Shown here: positions 14,351-22,577 of the stretch, piece by piece
How the letters are laid out: each line of letters starts with the position of its first letter
Numbering within the stretch: the first letter of the stretch is position 1
NCBI GenBank assembly: GCA_900315525.1
Contig: OMZO01000008.1
Span: 1-64,000 of the forward strand
Source of the DNA: an uncultured Prevotella sp.
GTDB lineage: Bacteria; Bacteroidota; Bacteroidia; Bacteroidales; Bacteroidaceae
Reading direction: 5' to 3'
Length of the DNA stretch: 64,000 nt
Program-made: the position numbers and the translations under genes
The notes under the pieces: model-generated
What the model was told of the DNA's origin: nothing
Database searches by the model: none
The model's input: the letters and a program-made list of their open reading frames with translations, nothing else

Positions 14351-14857
14351 ATGGCAACATTGACAAAGGCAATCAACAAGAACCTGTTTGACAGCATCCT
14401 GCCGTCATTTGGTAACCCACGTGTACATATCCCTGTATGGGATGACAGTCAGAAGATGTTTATCTGCGACGAGTTCGAGAGCAATGGCGGACATCGATAC
14501 TATCGAGGCATCCGATTCTGTGATCGTATCGTCATCCTGGAGAAGGTAGGTCTGTATCACAACTGGACATACATAGACTGTATCGAACTCTATGCCTTCA
14601 ATGGGCAGAAGATGGAACTTATCCAGAAGCGTGACTACGACAAGGTGTTCCGTAACGAGACATTTGTCCGCCAAGAGTCGGAGCAGATGGTGAAGGACTA
14701 TCTGACAGGCGTGATGAAAACTCAGCGCATCTGTGCTCCTGTAGAGCAGATTGCTGCCCAGGCCTCTGAACTGATCAACGGATGCTACAAGAGCTTCCTT
14801 GACCCAGACTACAATACACGTTTAACTCAAATACTCCCTAAACTAGAACAGAAATAA
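14351..14857 (+). CDS. Hypothetical protein, paralogue of the previous gene
   Basis: The product is 168 aa. It shares the core motif YYRGIRFCDRIVIL and LYAFNGQKMELIQ with the 13848 protein, and differs in the N-terminal third and in a longer helical C-terminus. The stop is 2 bp before ATG 14860 of the helicase, so the two are tightly coupled. A short CTACTT/AAGTAG inverted repeat lies in the 56-bp gap before it. Function unknown. The coupling suggests it works with the helicase. Confidence 0.7.
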   Translation: MATLTKAINKNLFDSILPSFGNPRVHIPVWDDSQKMFICDEFESNGGHRYYRGIRFCDRIVILEKVGLYHNWTYIDCIELYAFNGQKMELIQKRDYDKVFRNETFVRQESEQMVKDYLTGVMKTQRICAPVEQIAAQASELINGCYKSFLDPDYNTRLTQILPKLEQK

Positions 14858-14859
14858 TT

Positions 14860-16908
14860 ATGGAGAACATGATCGACACACAGAACAAACAGCAGGTGAT
14901 GGCTTTCGAGCTGATTGCCAACACCAACAGTAGTTTCTTCCTCACAGGACGTGCAGGAACTGGTAAGACAACCTTCTTGCGCAATGTGCAGAAGATGGTG
15001 GATAAGCAGTTTATCACACTGGCTCCCACTGGTGTGGCTGCCATCCTCGCAGGTGGTGACACTATCCACTCTTTCTTCGGACTGCCTATGGATGTATGCA
15101 CACCAGGCACGATGGGGAAGATGAGCGAGGCAAGAATCCTCACTCTGATCCATACGGACACCATCATTATAGATGAGGTCTCGATGGTGCGCTGTGACAT
15201 CATTGATGCCATCGACTATACGATGCGCAAGACGCTGCGCTCTTCGTTGCCCTTTGGAGGCAAGCAGGTGATCTTCGTGGGTGATATGTTCCAGTTGCCG
15301 CCTGTATTGAAGAAAGGTGTGGAAAGCGATCTGATGCGTGACCTTTATCATGCAGATGATTGTTTCTTCTACAAGGCAGACGTTATCAAGCGTATGCGAT
15401 TGGTGAAGATCGAGTTCCAGAAGGTGTATCGCCAGGAGGATGAGGCTTTCCTCAAAATCCTCGAGAGCGTTCGCCTGAACAAGACGACTCCAGAGATCCT
15501 GATGCACTTGAACGAGCGTGTCTGCCATCCTACAAAGGAGGATGGGGCAGTGATCACACTGGCTTCGCTCAATAGGACTGCTGATGACATCAATCAGAAG
15601 CGACTTGCTGAGATTGAGGCAGAAGAGTACACCTACGAGGGTACTGTGACAGGTAAGTTCGAGGAGAAACGCTTCCCTGTGGATAAGACCATGAAACTGA
15701 AAGTGGGTGCTCAGGTGATGTTTACTCGCAACGATCCGCATAAGCGCTGGGTGAATGGCACCATTGGCAAAGTGACCAAGTTGTCGAAGGACGAGATAAA
15801 GGTAACTATTGAAGGTGGTGAAACCTACGTGGTGCCTAATTGCTCTTGGGAGTCGTACAGTTATGAGTACGACAAGGACGAGCGCAAGATGAAGAAGGAA
15901 CTGATGGGTACCTTCACCCAGTATCCGCTTCGATTGGCTTGGGCTATCACTGTGCATAAGAGTCAGGGTATGACTTTCGATAAGCTCTACCTTGACCTGA
16001 GTAGAGGCATGTTTGCTGCAGGCCAACTCTATGTGGCCCTGAGTCGTGTGCGTTCGTTGGGTGGATTGTTCCTCTCACGTCCCATCATTCCTCAGTATGC
16101 TCATACGAGCCGTGAAGTACTGTCGTATGCCAACGGCTATAACGACGAGCAGGTGATCAACAGCGAGATTGAGAGCGGTAAGGCTGTCTATCAGTTGCTG
16201 GCGCATCACGACAACGATGAAGCTGCCAAACAGTACTTGATGCTGGTGCAGAAGAAGGCTGCCAATGGCGACATCAAGGAGGCCATGCAGCAGACGAAGC
16301 GGTTCCTCGACACTGTGATCTGTGACGAAGAGCTCTATGGGTGTATCAAAGAGATTCCTGCATCGTTGATGGAGGCAGACCACTGGGCACCTAAGTTTCT
16401 TGTGGCTCTTTTGAGCCTCTATGCAGGGAAGTATGAGCAGGCCTTGGTGTATGCTGATAGTGTGTTGGCTCAGCATCAGTGCCAGGAGGCACTCTATGTG
16501 AAGTCACGCAGTCTGGCTAAGCTCGAACGTTACGAGGAGGCTGACGCTGTGAATGTGCTGATGGGTGATGTGTTCGACATGTCAACGCCTGACTGCAAGG
16601 TGCTCTACATGATTGCCGTACTCAATGAGTTGCACATTGGCGACAATGGCCTGAACCTGATGCAGGAACTCATCAAGGCCAAGCCTAAGTACGACAAGGG
16701 CATCTTGTCGCTTCGTTATCTGATGAAGCGTAAGGGCTTGGTACTCGTGAAGACATCTGACGATCCTCGTGAGTTGGTGGATGACTTCAACTCTGACATC
16801 ACTGAAGAGGAGTTTGCTCAGAAGCTGGTAACAGCTCGAGAGAAGGCTCCAAAGGCAGTAGAATACCTGCTTCGACTCATCAAGAAGCAGGTGTTCTCTG
16901 ACGAGTGA
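14860..16908 (+). CDS. Pif1-like SF1B helicase with TPR-like C-terminus
   Basis: The product is 682 aa. Helicase motifs appear in order: GRAGTGKTTFL (Walker A, ~28-38), APTGVAAILAGGDTIHSFFG (Ia, Pif1 type), IIIDEVSMV (II, ~103-111), GDMFQLPPV (III), and YPLRLAWAITVHKSQGMTFD with YVALSRVRSLGGLFLS (V and VI). Residues ~430-640 are helical repeats resembling TPRs. Proteins of this kind are widespread in Bacteroidetes. Pif1/RecD2-like helicases unwind 5'-to-3' and resolve structured or RNA-DNA duplexes. Here the gene belongs to the operator-3 operon, which ties it to the methylase-kinase cluster. Whether it is a general or a system-specific helicase cannot be told. Confidence 0.9.
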   Translation: MENMIDTQNKQQVMAFELIANTNSSFFLTGRAGTGKTTFLRNVQKMVDKQFITLAPTGVAAILAGGDTIHSFFGLPMDVCTPGTMGKMSEARILTLIHTDTIIIDEVSMVRCDIIDAIDYTMRKTLRSSLPFGGKQVIFVGDMFQLPPVLKKGVESDLMRDLYHADDCFFYKADVIKRMRLVKIEFQKVYRQEDEAFLKILESVRLNKTTPEILMHLNERVCHPTKEDGAVITLASLNRTADDINQKRLAEIEAEEYTYEGTVTGKFEEKRFPVDKTMKLKVGAQVMFTRNDPHKRWVNGTIGKVTKLSKDEIKVTIEGGETYVVPNCSWESYSYEYDKDERKMKKELMGTFTQYPLRLAWAITVHKSQGMTFDKLYLDLSRGMFAAGQLYVALSRVRSLGGLFLSRPIIPQYAHTSREVLSYANGYNDEQVINSEIESGKAVYQLLAHHDNDEAAKQYLMLVQKKAANGDIKEAMQQTKRFLDTVICDEELYGCIKEIPASLMEADHWAPKFLVALLSLYAGKYEQALVYADSVLAQHQCQEALYVKSRSLAKLERYEEADAVNVLMGDVFDMSTPDCKVLYMIAVLNELHIGDNGLNLMQELIKAKPKYDKGILSLRYLMKRKGLVLVKTSDDPRELVDDFNSDITEEEFAQKLVTAREKAPKAVEYLLRLIKKQVFSDE

Positions 16909-16959
16909 ACTTCGGATGCCATGATAAACAGATTTACTAACTTAACACAAAAACAAACT

Positions 16960-17499
16960 ATGAGACACACGAAAGACACAGAAAACGAAGAACAGAAGCA
17001 GTTTCATTGTTCAGACCTTATCAGGGACATCAAGGAAAAGGTGCAGATGCTTAAGAGCTATGGCATGAGCGAAAAAGAGATTATGTCAAGTCTTCAAACT
17101 TGTCAGCCTCTGAAGAAACTGATTGTCTCTAGAAACTACAGGCTGTTCCTTGGTGATGAGAGGGTGGAGGTACACATGGAACCTTTAGTGAAGTCTGTGT
17201 ATTTGCTGTTCTTGAAGCATCCTGAAGGTATCAACTTCAAGGATATGCCTGATTATCGTGAAGAGCTGGCAAGAATATATGATAGGGTAAGGCCATGGGG
17301 ATTGACGGATAGAGCCATGCAGAGTATTGAGGATGTTACCAATCCCCTGCTCAACTCCATCAATGAGAAGTGTGCAAGAATCAGGAAGGTCTTTGCTTCA
17401 ATGCTCGATAGAAGTATCGCTGAGGAGTATTATATTAAAGGTGAGCGAGGGCGTACTAAGAAAATCTCTCTACCTCGCGAACTGGTGGTTTGGGAATGA
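16960..17499 (+). CDS. Conserved hypothetical protein, paralogue of the 23858 gene
   Basis: The product is 179 aa from ATG 16960. ATG 16921 is an in-frame alternative adding 13 residues, but the sequence between them looks like an untranslated leader (acaaaaacaaact before the ATG). The core ISRNYRLFLGDERVEV-type strand and VYLLFLKHPEGINFKDMPDY match the 23858 protein (VYLLFLAHPEGIEFKRLVDY). Both then have an INEKCxRI helix and end in PRELVVWE or PRELVVRE. A winged-helix-like fold is possible. No promoter is visible, so it is probably co-transcribed with the helicase. Function unknown. Confidence 0.7.
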   Translation: MRHTKDTENEEQKQFHCSDLIRDIKEKVQMLKSYGMSEKEIMSSLQTCQPLKKLIVSRNYRLFLGDERVEVHMEPLVKSVYLLFLKHPEGINFKDMPDYREELARIYDRVRPWGLTDRAMQSIEDVTNPLLNSINEKCARIRKVFASMLDRSIAEEYYIKGERGRTKKISLPRELVVWE

Positions 17500-17509
17500 A
17501 ATGCCATTT

Positions 17510-17566
17510 CCACAAGCCTTGTGGGACGAAATTGCTTGGTTGCAGAGAGAGAAATTCCTAACTTTG
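17510..17566 (+). promoter_or_regulatory. CCACAAG-C-CTTGTGG palindrome plus -7 box (TAACTTTG)
   Basis: Perfect 7-bp arms at 17510-17516 and 17518-17524 lie 35 nt before TAACTTTG at 17559-17566. The promoter lies inside the longer open frame starting at 17521, so the next gene begins at ATG 17590. The palindrome resembles CAAGGCTTG words upstream of other promoters in this region. Confidence 0.65.
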
Positions 17567-17589
17567 CAACCAAGTTAAATTTTAGGATT

Positions 17590-18033
17590 ATGACAGATTG
17601 CGAGTACATTATGGCACAATGCCGAAAGTATCATTTTCAAGATTGGGATGATCAGGAGTTAAGGAAGTGTTTGGATATGTTACCTGGTATTCCGAGGGAG
17701 CAATTATTCTCGTTATATCGGAGTAAATGGGTGACAAGTGAAGTCGTGAAAAACGGCAAGGTGTTGAAAGAGGCTATCTTTCATCAGCTATTCAAGGAAA
17801 GAATAGAGGAAAGGGGCAAGAGGATAAAGGCGATGAGCGTGGAGGAACTTATCGAGAATCTTCATGACGAAAATGGATATGGGAAGTTCATAGTCCTTGA
17901 AATGAAAGAACGCTATGATTCGCTTGGAGATGAAGACAAAGTGAAGATCCTGGACACACTATCTGAAAGCACAAAGGCAAACCAGAAATGGGCAGAGAGT
18001 AAGAGAAAACAAATGAAAGGTGACGAGCAGTAG
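17590..18033 (+). CDS. Hypothetical protein upstream of dnaB
   Basis: The product is 147 aa, soluble and helical, rich in Lys and Glu, with no signal peptide and no recognised motif. ATG 17590 is used because the promoter at 17559 lies within the longer frame. The stop is only 2 bp before ATG 18036 of dnaB, so the gene is co-transcribed and possibly translationally coupled with the replicative helicase. A loading or replication-linked role is possible but unsupported by any motif. Confidence 0.7.
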   Translation: MTDCEYIMAQCRKYHFQDWDDQELRKCLDMLPGIPREQLFSLYRSKWVTSEVVKNGKVLKEAIFHQLFKERIEERGKRIKAMSVEELIENLHDENGYGKFIVLEMKERYDSLGDEDKVKILDTLSESTKANQKWAESKRKQMKGDEQ

Positions 18034-18035
18034 TT

Positions 18036-19550
18036 ATGCCTGGACAAAGGAATAATAGCAGAAAAGAACAGTTGCCAGCGGAGCTGGGGTATGGGCACAT
18101 CATGCCGCAGGCTCCGGAGGTGGAGAAGGCGGTGCTGGGCGCATTGATGATTGACAGCAATGCTTATATGGAAGTGTGCGACAGGTTGCGGCCTGAGAGT
18201 TTCTATGAGCCCAGAAACCAATTGGTGTATGAGGCTATCGTCAAACTCAGTGTGGATGAGAGTCCTGTAGATGTGCTGAGTGTGGCGGATAAGCTGGAAA
18301 AGATGGGGAAACTCGAAGAGGTGGGTGGCCCTGGCTATATCGCGGAACTGAGTTCGAGGGTGGCTACCTCTGCTCATGTCGAGTATCATGCCAATATCGT
18401 GGCGGAGAAATACTTGGCGCGACAGATGGTGGAGTATGTGAGCGTGATAGGGAAGAAGACCTTCGACGAGACCTACGATATCAAAGACGTGATGGATGAG
18501 GCTGAGGCTACACTCTTGGAGTTGTCGCAGAAAAACATGAAAAAAGATTACTCCGTCCTAGCACCTGTCATTGGCAAGGCTGTGAAAGTGGTGGAGAAAG
18601 CCTATGCTCAAAAGGGAGGCATGACGGGAATCCCTTCTGGCTTGCGTAAACTGGATGAGGTCACTTGCGGATGGCAGAAGTCTGACCTCGTCATTATCGC
18701 TGGGCGCCCTGCGATGGGAAAGACGGCATTTGCGCTCTCTGTGGCCAAGAACATTGCGGCAGACCAGCATATTCCGATGGCTTTCTTCTCGCTGGAGATG
18801 ACGGATGTGCAACTTGCAAACCGTCTGATGTCTAACGCTTGTATGATAGAAGGTCAGAAGTTGCTGAGTGGGCAGATGGATAGGGAAGATTGGAAAAGGC
18901 TTGACAAATATCTGTCCGCATTGACGGATGCACCGTTGTATATAGATGATACGGAGGGACTGTCTGTGATGGAACTGAGATCAAAGGCCAGGAGACTGAA
19001 GAAGGAGCACGACATACAGTTGATCATGGTGGACTATCTGCAACTGATGACAGCCAGCGGAATGAGGTATAATAGTCGTCAGGAGGAGGTGTCTCTGATA
19101 TCGCGCTCGCTGAAGGGATTGGCAAAGGACTTGAATGTTCCTGTGTTGGCTCTGAGTCAGCTGAATCGTGGTGTAGAATCGCGTGAAGGGGTAGAGGGTA
19201 AGCGTCCGCAGTTGTCGGATCTCCGTGAGTCTGGTGCCATCGAGCAGGATGCTGATATGGTGATCTTTTTGCATCGCCCAGAATATTATGGTATTCTGCA
19301 GAGTGAAGATGGCTTCACGGACTATCGTGGAAAGGCGGAGGTCATCATCGCCAAGCATCGTAAGGGTGCAACGGGTATTGTAAGAATGGATTTCAAGGGG
19401 CAATTCACGCGTTTCGAAAATCCTGAAGACAACACATTGGCTCCTGATGCGGGTGGGGAGATTAGGGATTCGGCTATCAATGGTGGCAATAACCCGATGC
19501 CATTCCCGCCACCTGATGCATTCAACGCTGTTAGCGACGACAAGGCATGA
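18036..19550 (+). CDS. dnaB: Replicative DNA helicase DnaB
   Basis: The product is 504 aa, a normal length. The N-terminal domain begins at PQAPEVEKAVLGALMIDSNA. The RecA-like domain has GRPAMGKTAFAL (Walker A, ~223-230), FFSLEMTDVQLANRLMS (H1a), LIMVDYLQLM (Walker B), ALSQLNRGVE (H3) and LSDLRESGAIEQDADMVIFLHRPEYY (H4), with GKAEVIIAKHRKGATG after it. DnaB is the hexameric 5'-to-3' helicase of the replisome. It is preceded by an unknown gene with a 2-bp gap and overlaps the following small gene by 4 bp. Confidence 0.98.
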   Translation: MPGQRNNSRKEQLPAELGYGHIMPQAPEVEKAVLGALMIDSNAYMEVCDRLRPESFYEPRNQLVYEAIVKLSVDESPVDVLSVADKLEKMGKLEEVGGPGYIAELSSRVATSAHVEYHANIVAEKYLARQMVEYVSVIGKKTFDETYDIKDVMDEAEATLLELSQKNMKKDYSVLAPVIGKAVKVVEKAYAQKGGMTGIPSGLRKLDEVTCGWQKSDLVIIAGRPAMGKTAFALSVAKNIAADQHIPMAFFSLEMTDVQLANRLMSNACMIEGQKLLSGQMDREDWKRLDKYLSALTDAPLYIDDTEGLSVMELRSKARRLKKEHDIQLIMVDYLQLMTASGMRYNSRQEEVSLISRSLKGLAKDLNVPVLALSQLNRGVESREGVEGKRPQLSDLRESGAIEQDADMVIFLHRPEYYGILQSEDGFTDYRGKAEVIIAKHRKGATGIVRMDFKGQFTRFENPEDNTLAPDAGGEIRDSAINGGNNPMPFPPPDAFNAVSDDKA

Positions 19551-19813
19551 CCATCGAGGATGTGATAGAAAAGGCGGTACTTCTGAATCAGGAGATAGAG
19601 ATTGAGTACTGCACACGGAGTGGGAGGCTGTTTCGTTGTTGTATCACTGATATCGTGTATTCTCGTTATTATGGTGGAGGCTATATTAATGCTTTCCGTA
19701 TTGACATGGAAGAGTATCGTACGTTTAAGGTTAGTCGAATTCTCAAAGTGAATGGCCATAACTTCTCAAGGATATTCTGGAATCAGATAGGTGATAACTT
19801 TAATGTGATATGA
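19547..19813 (+). CDS. Small WYL-like domain protein
   Basis: The product is 88 aa. IEIEYCTRSGRLFRCCITDI, then YINAFRIDMEEYRTFKVSRI, follows the beta-sheet pattern of the WYL domain core (I-x-Y, central strands, R-x-F-x-x-x-R-I). There is no DNA-binding domain. Its ATG overlaps the dnaB stop (ATGA), and the next gene starts 2 bp after its stop, so it is tightly coupled on both sides. Stand-alone WYL domains may bind nucleic acid or a ligand. The assignment rests on the pattern alone. Confidence 0.6.
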   Translation: MTIEDVIEKAVLLNQEIEIEYCTRSGRLFRCCITDIVYSRYYGGGYINAFRIDMEEYRTFKVSRILKVNGHNFSRIFWNQIGDNFNVI

Positions 19814-19814
19814 A

Positions 19815-20792
19815 ATGGATTTTAAGGTTCCAAAACATAATACGCCCTCTGCAACTCTGTTGAAAAACTATCAGAATAAGAAGAGTGGTAAGGTTGTAGA
19901 GTCTCGAAAGGAAATCCAACGGCGGTTTAACGGCATGGACTGGTGTTATCAAAAGCGGGTTCTTGTAGCATTTGTCCAAGGCATAGCTTCTGACAGGAAT
20001 TGGGCATGCCGGAAGATGTTCAGTCACTGGGATCAAAGTTTCATGCCAATAGTGGCTGCATTATGGGGGCAATATCACGAGAAACCTCTCTCATGGCTCA
20101 TACTGAGATATTTTCCCAAGGATTTCTTGAAGTTGTATAAGGATGAACTCAGTGATGGCCGTAACTACTTTTACCTTTGCCAACGATTGGTTGACGATGA
20201 TGATTTTGTCATAGATAAGGAGAGACTATACGAGTCAGACATCATAGAATTGTATACAATGAGTAAATGTAATGTGTCGGATGATGAAATAAGGGAAGTC
20301 TTCTTGTCGATGATTACAAAAATCTGCAGAGGAGAATACAGATCCTCCTATATGTATCAATGGCATACAGAAGATTGTGATTTAGGCGAAATATCGATAT
20401 TAAGCAATTACAATGTAAGTAGAGCTCTACTGAAAATTGAATATACTCTTGATAGGAGAATACTTGCAGATAATATAAGGATGTGGAACTCAATTGTTAT
20501 GAGAGATTTCAAAGCCAGCAATGAGTATAGATTGATTAAGCAGATGAAAGAACAGGGTTATGATACCCATGATACGCACCTGGCTATGCTAAAAAAGTAT
20601 TATCTGAAGCATCTTTATCGAAATGATATAAATGATGAAGAGGCTGACTTATTCCCAAGTCAAATAAATGAAAAGACAATGGATGTGGTAATGCTTCATG
20701 AAATCTTAAATGATATGCAGGCAGAGAATCCTGCCGTAAATAAGTTGATGAATTCTTTTTCATTAGAATTGGTGGCGCCCTTGCCTTTTTAG
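19815..20792 (+). CDS. Hypothetical helical protein
   Basis: The product is 325 aa, soluble, rich in Asp, Tyr and Leu, without signal peptide or recognised motif. The middle part (KPLSWLILRYFPKDFLKLYK and on) looks like helical repeats. Base composition drops to AT-rich compared with dnaB, and remains so up to 22,524, which suggests acquired DNA. It starts 2 bp after the small WYL-like gene and is probably in the same transcript. Function unknown. Confidence 0.65.
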   Translation: MDFKVPKHNTPSATLLKNYQNKKSGKVVESRKEIQRRFNGMDWCYQKRVLVAFVQGIASDRNWACRKMFSHWDQSFMPIVAALWGQYHEKPLSWLILRYFPKDFLKLYKDELSDGRNYFYLCQRLVDDDDFVIDKERLYESDIIELYTMSKCNVSDDEIREVFLSMITKICRGEYRSSYMYQWHTEDCDLGEISILSNYNVSRALLKIEYTLDRRILADNIRMWNSIVMRDFKASNEYRLIKQMKEQGYDTHDTHLAMLKKYYLKHLYRNDINDEEADLFPSQINEKTMDVVMLHEILNDMQAENPAVNKLMNSFSLELVAPLPF

Positions 20793-20874
20793 GGCTGGTG
20801 GCTGCTTTCTTGGAAATTATAATATAAACGTGATTAAATATGTAAATCTTAGATAAATAGTTTCATCTGAAGTC

Positions 20875-21342
20875 ATGGTAAGATTATCGTTAGATTTAAT
20901 AAGGAGGCAATTGACATCGTTTTTGTCTCCAAAAGCAAAACTAGGAAGGAAAGGATTTGCTATCATATATGTACTGGCAATTATATTATTCCTGTCCTTT
21001 GTGGAAATAGCATGGCAATTATGGTTTTTGTATGATCCATTTCCATATTGGAAATTTAATTTTTGTTTGAACATGAGTTCTCTTTTGGGAGGAATCGGCC
21101 TGTTTTTTGGTATTTTACCATTGACGGCTTTGGTTCTAATGGATTGTACAAACCAATCATATGTGTGGGGGGATGAAGTGGGGTATGGATTCTTAATTGG
21201 AAGTATCATTGCGGATTTGATGTTTATAATTTATGTAATCCAATGTATTCGGCGTAGTTGTGATTTGGGCCAGAAGTGGACAATTATATTAATACCTCTT
21301 TTAAATCCAATTGGATTATTATTTGGAAAAACAAAAGGATAA
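20875..21342 (+). CDS. Multi-spanning membrane protein, DUF805-like end
   Basis: The product is 155 aa with about four hydrophobic segments (residues ~27-50, 65-85, 110-130, 138-150). The end, CIRRSCDLGQKWTIILIPLLNPIGLLF, resembles the RR-x-DLG...LIPLxNPxWLLF signature of small DUF805 inner-membrane proteins, so it may be a member. It is immediately followed by the 21343 gene, with 0 bp between stop and start, indicating a coupled pair. The role of DUF805 proteins is unknown. Confidence 0.55.
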   Translation: MVRLSLDLIRRQLTSFLSPKAKLGRKGFAIIYVLAIILFLSFVEIAWQLWFLYDPFPYWKFNFCLNMSSLLGGIGLFFGILPLTALVLMDCTNQSYVWGDEVGYGFLIGSIIADLMFIIYVIQCIRRSCDLGQKWTIILIPLLNPIGLLFGKTKG

Positions 21343-22524
21343 ATGAATAAGCGAAAGATAATGGTAATAGTATCACTTGCTCTTATTATGCTAGTGATAA
21401 TTAAAGTGGCTTGGGTAATTTGTGCTACAAATGGTCATGGTTTTTTGGAAGGAGAAAAGAAAGACATTATTCGAAGGGCTAACTACCTGATATCAAAGGT
21501 TGCGACTTCACCGCAAGAACTATTAGCTGAGATGCCACGAGGTATTGGGGAGCAATTCCAAGGAGAATGGGCTTTATATACTTGTTCTATGACAGCAGCT
21601 GCATTGGCAAACATAGCTATTCTTTATCCTCAGAATAAAGATCTATCTATCCAGTTTATTGGGCAGATAATCGACATCGCAATGTCATCGGAGATTCGTG
21701 AGTATGACAGAGTGCGCTGGAGAGAAGATCCTATTGATGGGATTTATGGTGACCTCAGCCATATCTCTTATTATAGTCATCTCGCTTGGATGATTAGCCG
21801 TTATAAACAGATAGGAGGGGATGGCAGGTATGATGATAACTATCATTCTTTGTGTGAGGCCATGAATCGCAGGATTCGTCAGAGCAAGTGCCTTAATTGC
21901 AGAACTTATCCTGGAGAACAATTCTATATACCTGATATGCTGGTGGCGATAGTGGCTTTGGCCAATTATTCTTGCCAATATGACGGGAAGTATTCTACGA
22001 CTGTGAACATGTGGATTGAAAGAGCTAAGAAAGAATGGATTGACAAGGAAACGGGGCTGTTGGCCTCGTTCTTGGACTATGAAGACGGCACCACGCAGAT
22101 TCTGCAACCTGTTAAGGGCTCTTATTCTGCTTTGAATTGTTATTATCTGTCTTTAGTAGACCCGGAATTTGCCAAGGAGCAATATGACTGTTTCCTAAAA
22201 GGGTTCAAGCAATGTTTACCCATAACGGGCATCAAAGAATATCACGACGATTCTTGTTTGTTTGGTTTCGATATTGATGCAGGGCCTCTCATTTTTGGAC
22301 TCAGTCCTTCAGGAATAGGTTTTGCCCTTGGTGCTGCAACAAGTCTTGACGATAAGGACTTCAGGAAGAAACTACTGAGGACTATTGAAATAGGAGGGTG
22401 TACCATAAGATGGTTTGATAAGAGTCATTATATGGTGTCAGATCTGGCTTTGGTGGCCGAGGCAATATTACTTGCCATGAGAACTTCGGCACCAAGGACA
22501 TTATTTTCATCGCAAGGCTTGTGA
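21343..22524 (+). CDS. Membrane-anchored protein with predicted (alpha/alpha) toroid
   Basis: The product is 393 aa. An N-terminal anchor (residues ~5-27) is followed by ~360 residues outside the membrane, with repeated helix pairs and Trp/Tyr/Asp-rich loops (ISYYSHLAWMISRYK, YPGEQFYIPDMLVAIVALAN, DIDAGPLIFGLSPSGIGFAL). This is the pattern seen in (alpha/alpha)6-barrel enzymes such as glycoside hydrolases, lyases or linalool dehydratase-like proteins. That is inference only. The gene's last codons encode SSQGL from a sequence that is also the exact 23-bp repeat at 22504-22526. Confidence 0.6.
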   Translation: MNKRKIMVIVSLALIMLVIIKVAWVICATNGHGFLEGEKKDIIRRANYLISKVATSPQELLAEMPRGIGEQFQGEWALYTCSMTAAALANIAILYPQNKDLSIQFIGQIIDIAMSSEIREYDRVRWREDPIDGIYGDLSHISYYSHLAWMISRYKQIGGDGRYDDNYHSLCEAMNRRIRQSKCLNCRTYPGEQFYIPDMLVAIVALANYSCQYDGKYSTTVNMWIERAKKEWIDKETGLLASFLDYEDGTTQILQPVKGSYSALNCYYLSLVDPEFAKEQYDCFLKGFKQCLPITGIKEYHDDSCLFGFDIDAGPLIFGLSPSGIGFALGAATSLDDKDFRKKLLRTIEIGGCTIRWFDKSHYMVSDLALVAEAILLAMRTSAPRTLFSSQGL

Positions 22525-22526
22525 AG
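22504..22526 (+). repeat. Copy B of the 23-bp exact repeat
   Basis: It is identical to 687-709 (core CATCGCAAGGCTTGTGAAG). It overlaps the 3' end of the preceding gene and lies 26 nt before the -7 box of the ftsZ-like gene. Confidence 0.6.
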
Positions 22527-22551
22527 ATTTGGAAGTATAGCAAACATTTTG

Positions 22552-22559
22552 TAATTTTG
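22552..22559 (+). promoter_or_regulatory. Promoter -7 box (TAATTTTG) of the ftsZ-like gene
   Basis: TAATTTTG is 19 nt before ATG 22578. Confidence 0.65.
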
Positions 22560-22577
22560 TACCCAAAATGAAAATGT

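Noticed and set aside
14827-16026. 399-codon minus-strand frame opposite the helicase
   Set aside because: It overlaps the Pif1-like helicase with clear motifs on the plus strand and has no promoter or family match.
687-22526. The 23-bp exact repeat as attachment sites of one 22-kb island
   Set aside because: dnaB lies inside, both copies stand at a promoter-like distance from -7 boxes, and no integrase is present.
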